DNA of 64,000 nt from Paenibacillus sp. FSL R10-2734 (GCF_037963865.1 NZ_CP150170.1:7267726-7331725); one strand, 5' to 3'; shown: positions 26,092 to 35,610, numbered from the stretch's first letter. The notes: a model not told the origin generated them from the sequence alone. Translations and numbers: made by a program.

Positions 26092-26646
26092 TCAGCGCCA
26101 ATCCCCGCTCAGAAGAGCAAGGAGAGTAATATCCTGGAAGCCTGAAGTGGTCTGTCGATATTGACGCAATACGCCCTCCTTCTGAAATCCAAGCGCATTA
26201 ACTAGCCTCTCCGCACGGATATTTTCAGGATGACAGAGCGCTTCTATACGATTCAAACCCATAATGTTGAAGCCGTAATCGAGCACTAGCCCTAGCGCTT
26301 CCTTCATATATCCAAGCCCCCAAAAGGCAGGCGACAGATCACAGCCAATTTCACCACGGTAAGCTCCCTGAAGTTGCCAATGGTTATAACCACAGCTGCC
26401 TATGACTTCCTCCCCAGGTCCAATAATACTCCAACGTAAGCTCTCCTCTTCCTGAGCCATCTGTGACAGAAGAGCAATAAGCTGCTTCGTCTCATCTATA
26501 GAGGACAATGCCGGTGCACCCAGCCAGAGAGAAACTTCCGGATGAGACCAAACCTGAAATAACGATGAAGCATGCTCAGTGGTCATAGCACATAATTTCA
26601 ATCTTTTACCGATTAGTGTAGGTGCCACTCCATTGCATATATACAA
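26092..26646 (-). CDS. GNAT-family N-acetyltransferase (RimJ/RimL type)
   Basis: A 184-residue acetyltransferase. GEIGCDLSPAFWGLGYMKEALGLVLDYGFNIMGLNRIEALCHPENIRAERLVNALGFQKEGVLRQ follows the RimJ/RimL ribosomal-protein acetyltransferase pattern, with the acetyl-CoA loop at WGLGYMKEAL. The start is a TTG with GGGGGAG 7 nt upstream. It lies 30 bp upstream of the MFS gene on the same strand, so cotranscription with the exporter is likely and a self-resistance or modification role is possible but unproven. Confidence 0.9.
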   Translation of the reverse strand: MYICNGVAPTLIGKRLKLCAMTTEHASSLFQVWSHPEVSLWLGAPALSSIDETKQLIALLSQMAQEEESLRWSIIGPGEEVIGSCGYNHWQLQGAYRGEIGCDLSPAFWGLGYMKEALGLVLDYGFNIMGLNRIEALCHPENIRAERLVNALGFQKEGVLRQYRQTTSGFQDITLLALLSGDWR

Positions 26647-26742
26647 ATCTCTGCTCCCCCTTCAACTAATCAATTATACATCATTCAAGAGTATATCCTT
26701 AAGCTAAAAGTTCTAATTTTTTAACATCTTACATGCAAGCAA

Positions 26743-26788
26743 AAGCGTCTGGATCAGGCGGCACACTCACCACTTGATCCAGACGCTT
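26743..26788. terminator. Terminator after the 90-aa protein gene
   Basis: AAGCGTCTGGATCA (26743-26756) pairs perfectly with TGATCCAGACGCTT (26775-26788), 18-nt loop. Confidence 0.88.
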
Positions 26789-26823
26789 ATTTTAAACCTT
26801 TAATATTCGATCATTCCATTCCG

Positions 26824-27096
26824 TCAATTCACGACTTCACTACACAGCACCTGAAGTTTAGCTCGAATATCCTTGAACTCTTCAATTCCAGTACGAGTAA
26901 TACTGTACCCTTCGCTATGTGCAGTCAGAAAGTTGTCCACCGTCAGCTTTTCCAATTCCTGTTTCACTTCGCGTTCTCCTATACGATACCCCATATCCTC
27001 CAGTCCGAGCAGCATCTCCGAGATCGTCACATCTTTATCATGAGCACAATAAAGCATGTGGATTCCTATGAACAAATTCTGTACATCGGCGCGCAT
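26824..27096 (-). CDS. Small winged-helix-like protein of unknown function
   Basis: A 90-residue protein not recognised by name. The order helix (LFIGIHMLYCAHDKDVTISEMLLGLEDMGYRIGEREVKQELEKL) then YSITRTGIEEFKDIRAKL looks like a helix-turn-helix plus wing, as in PadR-like or archaeal-type small regulators. A GAAGGAG site lies 6 nt before the ATG, and a strong terminator follows, supporting a real single-gene transcript. The fold call is an inference from sequence pattern only. Confidence 0.7.
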   Translation of the reverse strand: MRADVQNLFIGIHMLYCAHDKDVTISEMLLGLEDMGYRIGEREVKQELEKLTVDNFLTAHSEGYSITRTGIEEFKDIRAKLQVLCSEVVN

Positions 27097-27238
27097 ATTT
27101 CACTCCTTCTGGCTACAAAGCCTTCGGTATTTACTCTAGCATTACCCTATGACAGATCATCGGAAACATCATTATAAGGGTTCCTTGCTTCAGTGACACC
27201 CTGCCGAACTCCAAAAAAATACAGAATAATGTTATGGC

Positions 27239-27268
27239 TTGACGTATCCCGCATAGCTGTACTATGTT
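27239..27268 (+). promoter_or_regulatory. Putative promoter of the GAF-domain reductase
   Basis: TTGACG (27239-27244), 18-bp spacer, TATGTT (27263-27268), about 55 bp upstream of the start codon. Confidence 0.45.
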
Positions 27269-27323
27269 GTTAGTTACAGCTATGGTTTCATATAGACTTT
27301 AAAGTACAGGAAGGTGATGCTTC

Positions 27324-27803
27324 ATGTTTCAAGCTATGCCATACGACGGGACACGCAGCGAGCAGTTTGAAGCGGTTCTAGTCCAACTAGAAGCATTAAT
27401 AAAGGACGAACCAAGCGCTACGGCTAATTTGGCCAACGCTTCGGCACTGCTTAAACACGCTCTGCCGGATACGAATTGGGCCGGGTTTTATTTATTTGAT
27501 GGCAAGGAGCTTGTGCTCGGACCTTTTCAGGGCCTTCCTGCATGCATTCGAATTCCGCTATCTCGCGGAGTGTGCGGAACGGCAGCAGCAGAGCGACGCA
27601 CACTTGTAGTAGGAGATGTACATGCATTCCCAGGACATATCGCCTGTGATGCAGCCTCTAACAGCGAGATTGTTGTTCCTTTGATAAAGGATGATCGCCT
27701 GCTTGGCGTACTTGATATTGACAGTCCACTCAAGGATCGTTTTGATGATGAAGAACGCCGTTTTCTGGAGCGTTTCGCAGCTCTAGTATCAGATGCAATC
27801 TAA
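27324..27803 (+). CDS. Free methionine-R-sulfoxide reductase (GAF-domain fRMsr)
   Basis: Reduces free L-methionine-R-sulfoxide. The single GAF domain (159 aa) carries three cysteines at 74, 84 and 108 (LPACIRIP, GVCGTAA, HIACDAAS). The spacing of 10 and 24 residues equals that of the catalytic cysteines of the characterised Escherichia coli enzyme (84, 94, 118), so the full catalytic set is present. NWAGFYLFDG and the DIDSPLKDRFD end motif fit the YtsP/YebR family. AGGAAGGTG precedes the ATG. Single gene convergent with glgP. Confidence 0.93.
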   Translation: MFQAMPYDGTRSEQFEAVLVQLEALIKDEPSATANLANASALLKHALPDTNWAGFYLFDGKELVLGPFQGLPACIRIPLSRGVCGTAAAERRTLVVGDVHAFPGHIACDAASNSEIVVPLIKDDRLLGVLDIDSPLKDRFDDEERRFLERFAALVSDAI

Positions 27804-27809
27804 AAGCTT

Positions 27810-27893
27810 CCCCACAAAGTGAGGCTTTGCTTCGATGCGTACTCAGGTACTTTGTGGGGGCCCCAAAAATATACTTTCTGATAGGTTAAAAAA
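27810..27893. repeat. Dispersed terminator-associated repeat, copy 2 with insertion
   Basis: Matches 16519-16569 on both flanks (CCCCACAAAGTGAGGCTTTG... and ...ACTTTCTGATAGGTTAAAAA) but has about 30 extra bases containing GTACTTTGTGGGGG, which forms an inverted repeat with the element's own CCCCACAAAGT start. Confidence 0.75.
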
Positions 27894-27935
27894 GGCTGTC
27901 TCATTTGTAGGAACCTCCTACTTATAAGACAGCCT
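27893..27935. terminator. Terminator between fRMsr and glgP
   Basis: AGGCTGTCT (27893-27901) pairs with AGACAGCCT (27927-27935); an inner GTAGG/CCTAC hairpin fills the loop. On the minus strand the stem is followed by a T run, ending the glg operon. Confidence 0.85.
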
Positions 27936-27948
27936 ATTCTTGTTAGAC

Positions 27949-30381
27949 TTACAGCCGCACTGGACTGATATTCCAAATCTCCGCTGCATAGCGGCTAATC
28001 GTGTTATCACTAGAGAATTTACCGGAATGACCAATATTAATAATGGACTTCTTCAGCCATTCCTGTCGGTTGCGGTATGCCCGATCAATTTCGACGTGAG
28101 TCTCGACATAACTGGCGAAATCCTTAAGCACAAAAAATTCATCGTTATTATCCAATAGGGAGTGGAAAATGCTCTCAAACTCCGTAGCATGACAGCATAT
28201 AGGTCCTGGTTTGATTAACTGATCCAGCACTTCTTTCACACGACTGTCGCCATTGTAAATATCACGCGCATGATAACCGCCATGCTGATAGTAATCCATG
28301 ACCTGCTCAGCACGAAGTCCAAACAGGAACATATTGTTGTCTCCCACCATCTCATGCATTTCCACGTTTGCGCCATCCATCGTGCCTACCGTCAATGCAC
28401 CGTTCATCATGAACTTCATATTCCCGGTACCTGATGCTTCTTTGCTGGCCGTAGAAATCTGCTCACTGATATCCGCGGCAGGAATGATCTTTTCTGCCAG
28501 AGATACCGAATAATTCTCAAGGAAGAAGATGCGAATCTTTCCCTTAACATCCGGATCTTTGTTGACTACCTCCGCAACTGTATTAATCAGTTTGATAATC
28601 CGCTTCGCCAGATGATAACTTGGCGCTGCCTTTGCTCCGAATATAAACGTGCGTGGGACCATATCCATTGAAGGATTATCTTTGATTTGATTGTACAAAT
28701 GCAGAATATGCAAAATATTAAGCAACTGACGCTTGTAGGCATGCAGACGTTTCACCTGTACATCAAAGATAGAATCGGGATCTACATGTACCGAATGCTT
28801 ACTGTAGATGTACTCTGCAAGACGCAGCTTATTCCGGCGCTTAATACTAGCTACTTGTTCCTGGAATGAAGTATCTTCACAATATTTAATCAAGCCAATC
28901 ATCTCTTGAGGGTGGCTCACCCAACGGGTTCCTATCGATTGATTGATCAAATTAGCCAGATCTGGATTGGCATGCAGCAACCATCTCCGATGGGTAATGC
29001 CGTTCGTCTTATTATTGAAGCGGCGTGGATACATTTCATTAAAAAGTCGCATTTCACGCTTCATCAATATTTCTGTATGCAGCGCTGCCACGCCATTGAC
29101 ACTATGGCTAGCAACAATCGCCAGATGAGCCATCCGAACCTGATCATCATGAATAATCGCCATTTGTGCAATTCGATCCTGATCACCCGGATAACGACTC
29201 ATGAGCTCCCCACAGAAACGGGCATTGATCTCTTCAATAATGAGAAAAATACGCGGTAGCAGCTCCCTAACCATTTGAATGGGCCATTTCTCAAGCGCTT
29301 CGCTCAGAATGGTATGATTGGTGTAAGATACCATACGCGTTGTGATACTCCAGGCCTCATCCCAGCCTAAACCATGCACATCCATCAGAATCCGCAGCAG
29401 TTCAGGTATCACCAGCGTTGGGTGTGTATCATTAATATGAAGAGCTACCTTGTCTGGCAGTGATTCAATAGGGAGGCCAAGCTTGGCATAAGTCCGCAGA
29501 ATACTTTGCAGCCCCGCGCTACAGAGGAAGTACTGCTGCTTCAAGCGAAGCAGCTTGCCTTCGTATTGGGAGTCATCCGGATAAAGGAACTCCGAAATGG
29601 ATTCCACAGAACGCTTATATTCCAGAAACTTATGATAGTCCGTCCCGGCAAAAGAACCAAATGTTCTAGAGGGCTGGGTGATGGACTCCGCACTCCAGTT
29701 ACGCAGCGTATTCACATGCCGGCGATCTGCGCCAATGATAGGTATATCATAGGGAACTGCACGAACAGCCTCATACCCCGAATGATCAAATACGAGCCGC
29801 CCGTTCTCTTCGCGGGTCTCAATAGCCCCCCAGAACCTTACTTCAACCTGCTTGTCTTCGCGGCGCACTTCCCATACATTATCATTCTGCAGCCAATAAT
29901 CAGGCAGCTCTACCTGATACCCGTCAACGATCTTCTGCTCAAACAGGCCGTATTTATACCGTATGCCGCAGCCATGTCCCGCATATTGCAGGGAAGCCAG
30001 TGAATCTAAGAAGCAAGCGGCCAAACGACCGAGCCCTCCATTCCCTAGCCCAGCGTCTGACTCCTCCTCCTCAATATCCTGCAAACAAAGACCAAGGTCA
30101 GCTAAGCCCTCACGTACTACTTCCAGCACGCCCATATTCAGCAGATTGTTCCCCAGAAGCCTACCGATCAAGAACTCCATTGAAAAATAGTAAACCTGCT
30201 TATCTTTATCGACCTTATATTTCTGGTTGGTTTCTGCCCAATTTTTCCCGGCGTTCTCGCGAATCATGTTGCCTAGTATTTTATAGACATCGGCATTCGA
30301 GGCTTCCTCAAGCGGTTTACCTAATTTACTGATGAGGGTCTCACGGAATACCTGTTTGAAAGATTCTTTATCGTTAAACAA
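27949..30381 (-). CDS. glgP: Glycogen phosphorylase
   Basis: Releases glucose-1-phosphate from glycogen using pyridoxal phosphate. The 810-residue length and motifs are standard: NGGLGRLAACFLDSLASL near residue 115, the N-terminal YFSMEFLIGR, and the PLP-lysine region EASGTGNMKFMMNGALTVGTMDGANVE near 640-670. The start is TTG with AGGAGG 8 nt upstream. Last gene of the glgC-glgD-glgP cluster, 96 bp after glgD. Together the cluster can make ADP-glucose and degrade glycogen, but glycogen synthase and branching enzyme are not encoded here. Confidence 0.97.
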   Translation of the reverse strand: MFNDKESFKQVFRETLISKLGKPLEEASNADVYKILGNMIRENAGKNWAETNQKYKVDKDKQVYYFSMEFLIGRLLGNNLLNMGVLEVVREGLADLGLCLQDIEEEESDAGLGNGGLGRLAACFLDSLASLQYAGHGCGIRYKYGLFEQKIVDGYQVELPDYWLQNDNVWEVRREDKQVEVRFWGAIETREENGRLVFDHSGYEAVRAVPYDIPIIGADRRHVNTLRNWSAESITQPSRTFGSFAGTDYHKFLEYKRSVESISEFLYPDDSQYEGKLLRLKQQYFLCSAGLQSILRTYAKLGLPIESLPDKVALHINDTHPTLVIPELLRILMDVHGLGWDEAWSITTRMVSYTNHTILSEALEKWPIQMVRELLPRIFLIIEEINARFCGELMSRYPGDQDRIAQMAIIHDDQVRMAHLAIVASHSVNGVAALHTEILMKREMRLFNEMYPRRFNNKTNGITHRRWLLHANPDLANLINQSIGTRWVSHPQEMIGLIKYCEDTSFQEQVASIKRRNKLRLAEYIYSKHSVHVDPDSIFDVQVKRLHAYKRQLLNILHILHLYNQIKDNPSMDMVPRTFIFGAKAAPSYHLAKRIIKLINTVAEVVNKDPDVKGKIRIFFLENYSVSLAEKIIPAADISEQISTASKEASGTGNMKFMMNGALTVGTMDGANVEMHEMVGDNNMFLFGLRAEQVMDYYQHGGYHARDIYNGDSRVKEVLDQLIKPGPICCHATEFESIFHSLLDNNDEFFVLKDFASYVETHVEIDRAYRNRQEWLKKSIINIGHSGKFSSDNTISRYAAEIWNISPVRL

Positions 30382-30477
30382 CAGTAGGTCCTCCTGACAA
30401 ATGCTTTTTTTAGAAGTGCAGTAGACATTGACATTAGATCAGATAGGTTATACTGCTTATTTCATCTAATCCAGTCG

Positions 30478-31581
30478 TTAGATCTTGCTGCTCTTGGCGA
30501 TGACGAATGGACGTTTACTATCTCCAACAAGAATTCGATTCTTACTCAAATGTACGTCTTTATCCATAATCACATTCTCAATAACAGCATTCTCTTCGAT
30601 GACGCACTTTTGCATAATGACAGAGTTGATGATCTTCGCTCCCTTACGCACCTGAACCCCCCGAAAGATCACGCTATTCTCCACTGTTCCACCTATAATG
30701 CAGCCATTAGCTACCAGCGAATTGCTGACGTTAGCACTCTCCAAGTATCGGGTTGGAGCCTCATATTTAATCTTCGTCTGTACCGGACTTTCTTTGAACA
30801 GACTGAAATAATTCTCCTGCTGGAGCAGCTCCAGACTGTTCTTATAATAACTTTCTAAAGAGTTAATTACGGCATGATAGCCATGATATTCGTATGCGGC
30901 GATATTAAATTTATGTCGGTTCTTCTGAATCACATCACGGAAAAAGTAACTTTCACCATGCGCAATGCAATGCTCCACCTGCTCCAAGAACAGTTTCTTC
31001 TCCATAATGAAGATATCCAGATATAAATTAGGATGATCCTTCTCATGGTGGATATTGGTCACCTTATTCTCTTCGTCTACTTCAATTCGCTGGCATAGAT
31101 CATGCTCTGGCTGTAGTTCCTCAATCTTTTTATACACTACTGTAACGTCGGCACCCTTCTCCAAATGGTAGCTGTACAAGTCTTGGAGATCGATCGTATT
31201 GATATGCTGGCTGCCGGAAAACACAATATATTTAGCAGATCCCCGTTTAAAAAGATCCAGATTATTATGGTAATGCTGTAAGTCCCCGAGAGAAGTATCC
31301 GTTGGATCGTTCCAATCCGGAGGCAAAATAAATAATCCCCCATGCTTGCGATTCATATCCCAGGATTTTCCGTCACCCAAATGGTCCATTAGGGAACGAT
31401 ACTTACGGCGGACGAACAGGCCAACGCTCTCCAGGTCTGCACGCATCATATTAGAAAGCACGAAATCAATCAACCGATAACGACTGGCAAAAGGTACGGC
31501 TGCACCACAGCGGAAATAAGTAAGTTCATTTAGTTTGTCGAGTTCATGATCCAGATTAATTACACCCATGAGTTGCTTCAT
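30478..31581 (-). CDS. glgD: Glucose-1-phosphate adenylyltransferase regulatory subunit GlgD
   Basis: Non-catalytic or weakly catalytic partner of GlgC in Firmicutes. The 367-residue chain has the nucleotidyltransferase fold but lacks the intact GGxGxRL pyrophosphorylase loop: the N-terminus reads MGVINLDHELDKLNELTYFRCGAAVPFASRYRLIDFVLSN instead. A left-handed beta-helix domain follows (hexapeptide runs such as NSLVANGCIIGGTVENSVIFRGVQV). Located 122 bp downstream of glgC with a hairpin between them. Confidence 0.95.
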   Translation of the reverse strand: MKQLMGVINLDHELDKLNELTYFRCGAAVPFASRYRLIDFVLSNMMRADLESVGLFVRRKYRSLMDHLGDGKSWDMNRKHGGLFILPPDWNDPTDTSLGDLQHYHNNLDLFKRGSAKYIVFSGSQHINTIDLQDLYSYHLEKGADVTVVYKKIEELQPEHDLCQRIEVDEENKVTNIHHEKDHPNLYLDIFIMEKKLFLEQVEHCIAHGESYFFRDVIQKNRHKFNIAAYEYHGYHAVINSLESYYKNSLELLQQENYFSLFKESPVQTKIKYEAPTRYLESANVSNSLVANGCIIGGTVENSVIFRGVQVRKGAKIINSVIMQKCVIEENAVIENVIMDKDVHLSKNRILVGDSKRPFVIAKSSKI

Positions 31582-31657
31582 CGTAATCCACCGTCCTCTT
31601 ATAATTTATAAGAAAGTATACGTTTCACGATATACTTTATCCTTATAAATCTCGCAT

Positions 31658-31695
31658 AAACGCTTACCGTCCCTAGAAGGACGTCGAAGGCGTTT
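31658..31695 (-). terminator. Hairpin between glgC and glgD
   Basis: AAACGC (31658-31663) pairs with GCGTTT (31690-31695), with inner CGTCC/GGACG. It lies 9 bp after the glgC stop. It lacks a long T tract on the minus strand, so partial termination or mRNA processing that sets the glgC:glgD ratio is possible. Confidence 0.5.
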
Positions 31696-31703
31696 TAGCT
31701 TGA

Positions 31704-32867
31704 TTATATGGTTTTGGCTACAACTGATTTTCGCTTTTTGCTTTTATTGTCGATCAGCAGAATTTCATTCTCGTTCTCCCGTTCGATGCCTATTTCCATA
31801 TAATCGTCGATTACCGTATTCTCACTTATAATCGCTTTATGAATGCGTACGTTCTTGCCAATCTTAACCTTAGGCATAATCACGGAGTCCGTAATTACAC
31901 TGCCCTCACCCACTTCTACGCCATAAAAGAGGACCGAGTGACTCACTTCTCCGTGCACAATGCAGCCTTCATTAATAATGCAGCCTGACACTTTCGCCCC
32001 AGGGGCAACATATTGGGCAGGTTGATTCGGATTACGCGTAAAAATGCGCCAGCTAGGATCATTTAGATTGAGTGGTGGATTATCGCTCAGCAAATCCATA
32101 TTCGCTTCCCATAAGCTGGATACAGTACCTACATCTCTCCAGTATCCTTCAAAAGGGTACGCAAATAAGGAGTTTCCGTCCTCAAGCATTAAAGGAATGA
32201 TATCCTTGCCGAAATCGTGCGAAGAACCTACATTTTCCCCGTCTTCCAGTAGATGCTTGCGGAGAATCTCCCATTTGAAGATATACACGCCCATAGAAGC
32301 TAACGTGCTTTTTGGTTGAGAGGGTTTTTCCTCAAATTCGTAAATTTTCAGATCGTCCTCCGTATTCAAAATTCCAAATCGGCTTGCTTCCTCCAGCGGA
32401 ACGTCAATGACAGAAATCGTGCAATCGGCGTTTCTTTCCTTGTGGTATTGAAGCATAGCGTGGTAATCCATTTTATAAATGTGATCACCGGACAGAATAA
32501 GAACATGCTCTGGATCGAACTGATCCACAAACTTAAGATTCCGATAAATCGCATCGGCCGTTCCTCGATACCAGCTGCTTCCATTCTCGCGTTCATGCGG
32601 TGGCAATACGAATACACCACCGTTCTTACGGTTTAAATCCCAATCACTGCCTACTCCGATGTAAGAATGCAGTATCAATGGTTCATACTGAGTCAGTACA
32701 CCAACTGTATCAATACCTGAATTGGAGCAGTTACTTAAAGGGAAATCGATGATCCGATAGGTCCCTCCAAAATAAACAGCGGGCTTGGCAAGCGACTTGG
32801 TTAAACCTTTCAATCTTTTGCCTTGGCCTCCAGCCAATAGCATGGCTACCATTTCCTTTTTCTTCAT
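31704..32867 (-). CDS. glgC: Glucose-1-phosphate adenylyltransferase catalytic subunit
   Basis: Makes ADP-glucose from glucose-1-phosphate and ATP, the committed step of glycogen synthesis. The catalytic loop AGGQGKRLKGLTKSLAKPAV is at about residues 12-31, followed by YRIIDFPLSNCSNSGI, LSGDHIYKMDYHAML and the EEKPSQPKS substrate segment. The C-terminal beta-helix carries hexapeptide repeats. 387 residues is normal for Bacilli. AGGGAGG lies 8 nt before the ATG. First gene of the operon. Confidence 0.97.
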   Translation of the reverse strand: MKKKEMVAMLLAGGQGKRLKGLTKSLAKPAVYFGGTYRIIDFPLSNCSNSGIDTVGVLTQYEPLILHSYIGVGSDWDLNRKNGGVFVLPPHERENGSSWYRGTADAIYRNLKFVDQFDPEHVLILSGDHIYKMDYHAMLQYHKERNADCTISVIDVPLEEASRFGILNTEDDLKIYEFEEKPSQPKSTLASMGVYIFKWEILRKHLLEDGENVGSSHDFGKDIIPLMLEDGNSLFAYPFEGYWRDVGTVSSLWEANMDLLSDNPPLNLNDPSWRIFTRNPNQPAQYVAPGAKVSGCIINEGCIVHGEVSHSVLFYGVEVGEGSVITDSVIMPKVKIGKNVRIHKAIISENTVIDDYMEIGIERENENEILLIDNKSKKRKSVVAKTI

Positions 32868-33324
32868 GGAAAAGCCTCCCTTGACTTATGGGTAATATGA
32901 AGTTCAGTAAGCACAGGTTGAATGAACAGAAGTTCCAGAAAGAAGTGAATTAACAAGAAATACACTTGAAAGAAATGAGCCTTGATAGGAAGATGGACAA
33001 AGTTGAAAACACGAGGAAGGAAATATAACATGAACGGATAATCTAACCTAAATTGGATAACTTCCACCAAAATCAGGAGATTATCCTTATTGTAAAGTGT
33101 TCTATACCCGTCGTCAAAACCCTTTATCACATTTTCGAAAATCCGATTTTTTTAACCCTGTTCGTTATTAATCACATTAATATTACTTATAACTAAATTA
33201 ACCCCTTTGAATCATTATGAAAGAAAATTACTCCTTAAATCGTAAAGCAAAGGGTCGGATCTTCAGCAAACGTTCAACCGGATATGTCATAATGTAGCTA
33301 TCTATCACTGATTTGGAGGTACCT
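32868..33324. other. Divergent intergenic region glgC / response regulator
   Basis: About 450 bp, AT-rich. It must contain the promoters of glgC (minus) and of the two-component system (plus). I see no convincing hairpin, operator or small gene; an 88-codon minus-strand frame at 32864-33130 lacks a ribosome site and normal composition. Confidence 0.4.
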
Positions 33325-34011
33325 ATGATGAAAGCAGCTCAAGGCGTTAGACTACTGCTCGTAGATGATGAGCCTCATATATTGCAATTTCTGGAGCTGG
33401 GTCTCCTTAACGAAGGATTTGAAGTCAGAACCGCACCCGACGGAATCACAGCCATCTCAGTCGCTGCTGAGTTCAAGCCACATGTAGCCATCCTAGATGT
33501 CATGATGCCCGGCATGGATGGATTCGAGTTATGTCATTACCTGCGCTCGGAAGAGACGGAAATAGCCGTCATTATGCTAACTGCAAAGGATGAAGTGGAC
33601 GATCGAGTCAAGGGACTCACTATTGGTGCTGACGATTATATGGTCAAGCCCTTCAGCTTTGACGAATTGCTTGCCAGAATTCAAGCGCGGCTACGCAATC
33701 AGTTTCCGGGTCTGCTAGGCGAGGTCCGCTGCGGTCCGTTCCGCATTGATAGCCGTCGAAAAGAAATTCGCTTCAAGGAAGAAGTGCTTGAACTCTCCCC
33801 CACGGAATACGAGTTACTACAGTATCTCGTTATTAATCATGGCCTTGTACTAAGTAAGCCAATGATTCTTGATAAGGTCTGGGGCTATGATTTTGGCGGT
33901 GAGGAAAATATCGTTGAGGTCTATATCCGTTCGCTTCGCGAGAAGCTTGGGGATAAGGAGCACCGTATTATCCGTACCCTGCGGGGAGCAGGCTACCGGG
34001 TGGATTTATGA
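33325..34011 (+). CDS. OmpR/PhoB-family response regulator
   Basis: Receiver domain with phospho-acceptor Asp58 in AILDVMMPGMDG, the DDEP acidic cluster near residue 14, and Lys in MVKPFSFDELLARI. The C-terminal winged helix (about 135-228) has LSPTEYELLQYLV and VEVYIRSLREKLGD, ending RTLRGAGYRVDL. Two adjacent ATGs (33325 and 33328) follow a GGAGG at 5 and 8 nt; either may be used. The stop overlaps the kinase start as ATGA, so the pair is translationally coupled. Confidence 0.94.
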   Translation: MMKAAQGVRLLLVDDEPHILQFLELGLLNEGFEVRTAPDGITAISVAAEFKPHVAILDVMMPGMDGFELCHYLRSEETEIAVIMLTAKDEVDDRVKGLTIGADDYMVKPFSFDELLARIQARLRNQFPGLLGEVRCGPFRIDSRRKEIRFKEEVLELSPTEYELLQYLVINHGLVLSKPMILDKVWGYDFGGEENIVEVYIRSLREKLGDKEHRIIRTLRGAGYRVDL

Positions 34012-35591
34012 GTACGCGCATCTCTCAATGGTTTCATAAGCTGCCTGCACCCCGTTCCCTACGGAAGCAGCTACTAGCGATTTCGCTGCTCATTCTATCA
34101 GGATTGCTGCTGCTAATCGGGATATTACAATATATACTCATGCGGGATTTCATATACAGCAATAGAGCGGAGTCTATGGAAGCGCAAATACGTTCTGTTC
34201 CCCGTGAAATGTTTTTTAACTTTTTCAATTCCTATGACGAGGACACAACAAGTATGAACGAGGCAAACACTGAGCATAGTGGTAATCTGCCAGGGGAAAG
34301 AAATGGCGAGAATAAAATGCCGAACAATCTGCGTACCGGCGAGAATAGACGCCCCCTCTTGCTGGATGCTCATACGACCATTGCCATTTACAGCTCGGAT
34401 GGCACCTTCCGGGATTTACAGCAATTAACGTTATCTGATTCAGCCGCGCCTAGATTGACGAATACGCAATACAATAATCTACTCATTCATACCACGGATA
34501 GAACAACAGGAAATTACAAGCTTATAGAGTCACAAGATGGCACTGAACATCTAGCCATATTCGTAAACCTCTATCGACCTGGAAATACTAGATTGCTGCT
34601 ACAGATGAGTGTGGATACAGGACCGTTAAAGGATGTCATCTTGCAGCAATTGATGATCTACGCAGGCTTGTCAGTGATTGCTTTATTGGCTGGCTTCTTC
34701 CTATACTTGCCTGCCCTTCGTAAGACGCTGGTCCCTCTTTCTAATATGGGAGAGTCCGCCGAGATCATTGATGCCGGTAATCTGGATATCCGGTTTCCAA
34801 TTAACCAAGGACAGACTGAGATCGACAAGCTGGCTCATTCATTCAATGGTATGCTCGAGCGCCTAGAAATATCCTTTCATAATGAACGGGAAGCCAAGGA
34901 ACAGATGAGGCGCTTCGCTGCCGATGCTTCTCACGAGCTGAGAACTCCACTGACCTCGATCCATGGTTTCCTGGAGGTCTTACTGCGGGGCGCCGCGGAC
35001 AACAAGGAACAGTTATACAATTCATTGCGTAGCATGCATGGCGAATCGAAACGGATCAACAAGCTGGTGGAGGATTTACTGCTGCTCGCTCGGATGGACG
35101 GTGCCCCCCAACTGCATATGACGGACCTGCTGCTCGGAGAGGTTATTTCTGAAATGAAGCCACATCTGCTCTTGTTGGCGGATCACCGCAAGGTTACTTT
35201 TGATATCTCGTATGGCATCCGTGGTAAATATGAACCTAATAAGATCAAACAGGTGATTCTGAATCTGTTTCACAATGCGGTTCAGCATACGGATATAGAG
35301 TTTGGTACCATTCATCTCTCTTTACATGCTAGAGGAAATGAAGCAGTTCTAACGGTGCGGGACAACGGTTGCGGGATTTCAGCAGAGCATATCCCACATA
35401 TATTCGATCGCTTCTACCGCAGTGACTCCTCTCGTACGCGTAAGTACGGTGGATCTGGTCTGGGCCTTTCTATTACCAAGTCTATCGTGGAGGCACATCA
35501 CGGCAAGATCAGTGTAAGCAGCACACTCGGTGAGGGAACAACCTTCAGGGTTACACTTCCTTGTGAGGAAGGATTAGCCAAGAGAGACTAA
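34008..35591 (+). CDS. Sensor histidine kinase partner of the OmpR-family regulator
   Basis: Two transmembrane helices (about 22-44 and 213-234) flank an extracytoplasmic sensor of about 165 residues with a polar Asn/Glu-rich stretch (80-115). HAMP follows (PLSNMGESAEIIDAGNLDIRF), then HisKA with His309 in FAADASHELRTPLTSIHGF, and an ATPase domain with NLFHNAVQHT, VRDNGCGIS and GGSGLGLSITKSIVEAH. 527 residues. The signal is unknown; envelope stress is a common role for this architecture, and an envelope glycosyltransferase operon lies downstream on the other strand. Confidence 0.93.
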   Translation: MSTRISQWFHKLPAPRSLRKQLLAISLLILSGLLLLIGILQYILMRDFIYSNRAESMEAQIRSVPREMFFNFFNSYDEDTTSMNEANTEHSGNLPGERNGENKMPNNLRTGENRRPLLLDAHTTIAIYSSDGTFRDLQQLTLSDSAAPRLTNTQYNNLLIHTTDRTTGNYKLIESQDGTEHLAIFVNLYRPGNTRLLLQMSVDTGPLKDVILQQLMIYAGLSVIALLAGFFLYLPALRKTLVPLSNMGESAEIIDAGNLDIRFPINQGQTEIDKLAHSFNGMLERLEISFHNEREAKEQMRRFAADASHELRTPLTSIHGFLEVLLRGAADNKEQLYNSLRSMHGESKRINKLVEDLLLLARMDGAPQLHMTDLLLGEVISEMKPHLLLLADHRKVTFDISYGIRGKYEPNKIKQVILNLFHNAVQHTDIEFGTIHLSLHARGNEAVLTVRDNGCGISAEHIPHIFDRFYRSDSSRTRKYGGSGLGLSITKSIVEAHHGKISVSSTLGEGTTFRVTLPCEEGLAKRD

Positions 35592-35610
35592 CAAACGGTA
35601 TAATAGGTGA

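Noticed and set aside
32864..33130. 88-codon minus-strand ORF before glgC
   Set aside because: Hydrophobic/aromatic AT-driven composition, no ribosome site, overlaps glgC start.
32868..33324. Riboswitch or T-box leader before glgC or the response regulator
   Set aside because: I could not recognise a conserved aptamer or a terminator/antiterminator pair.
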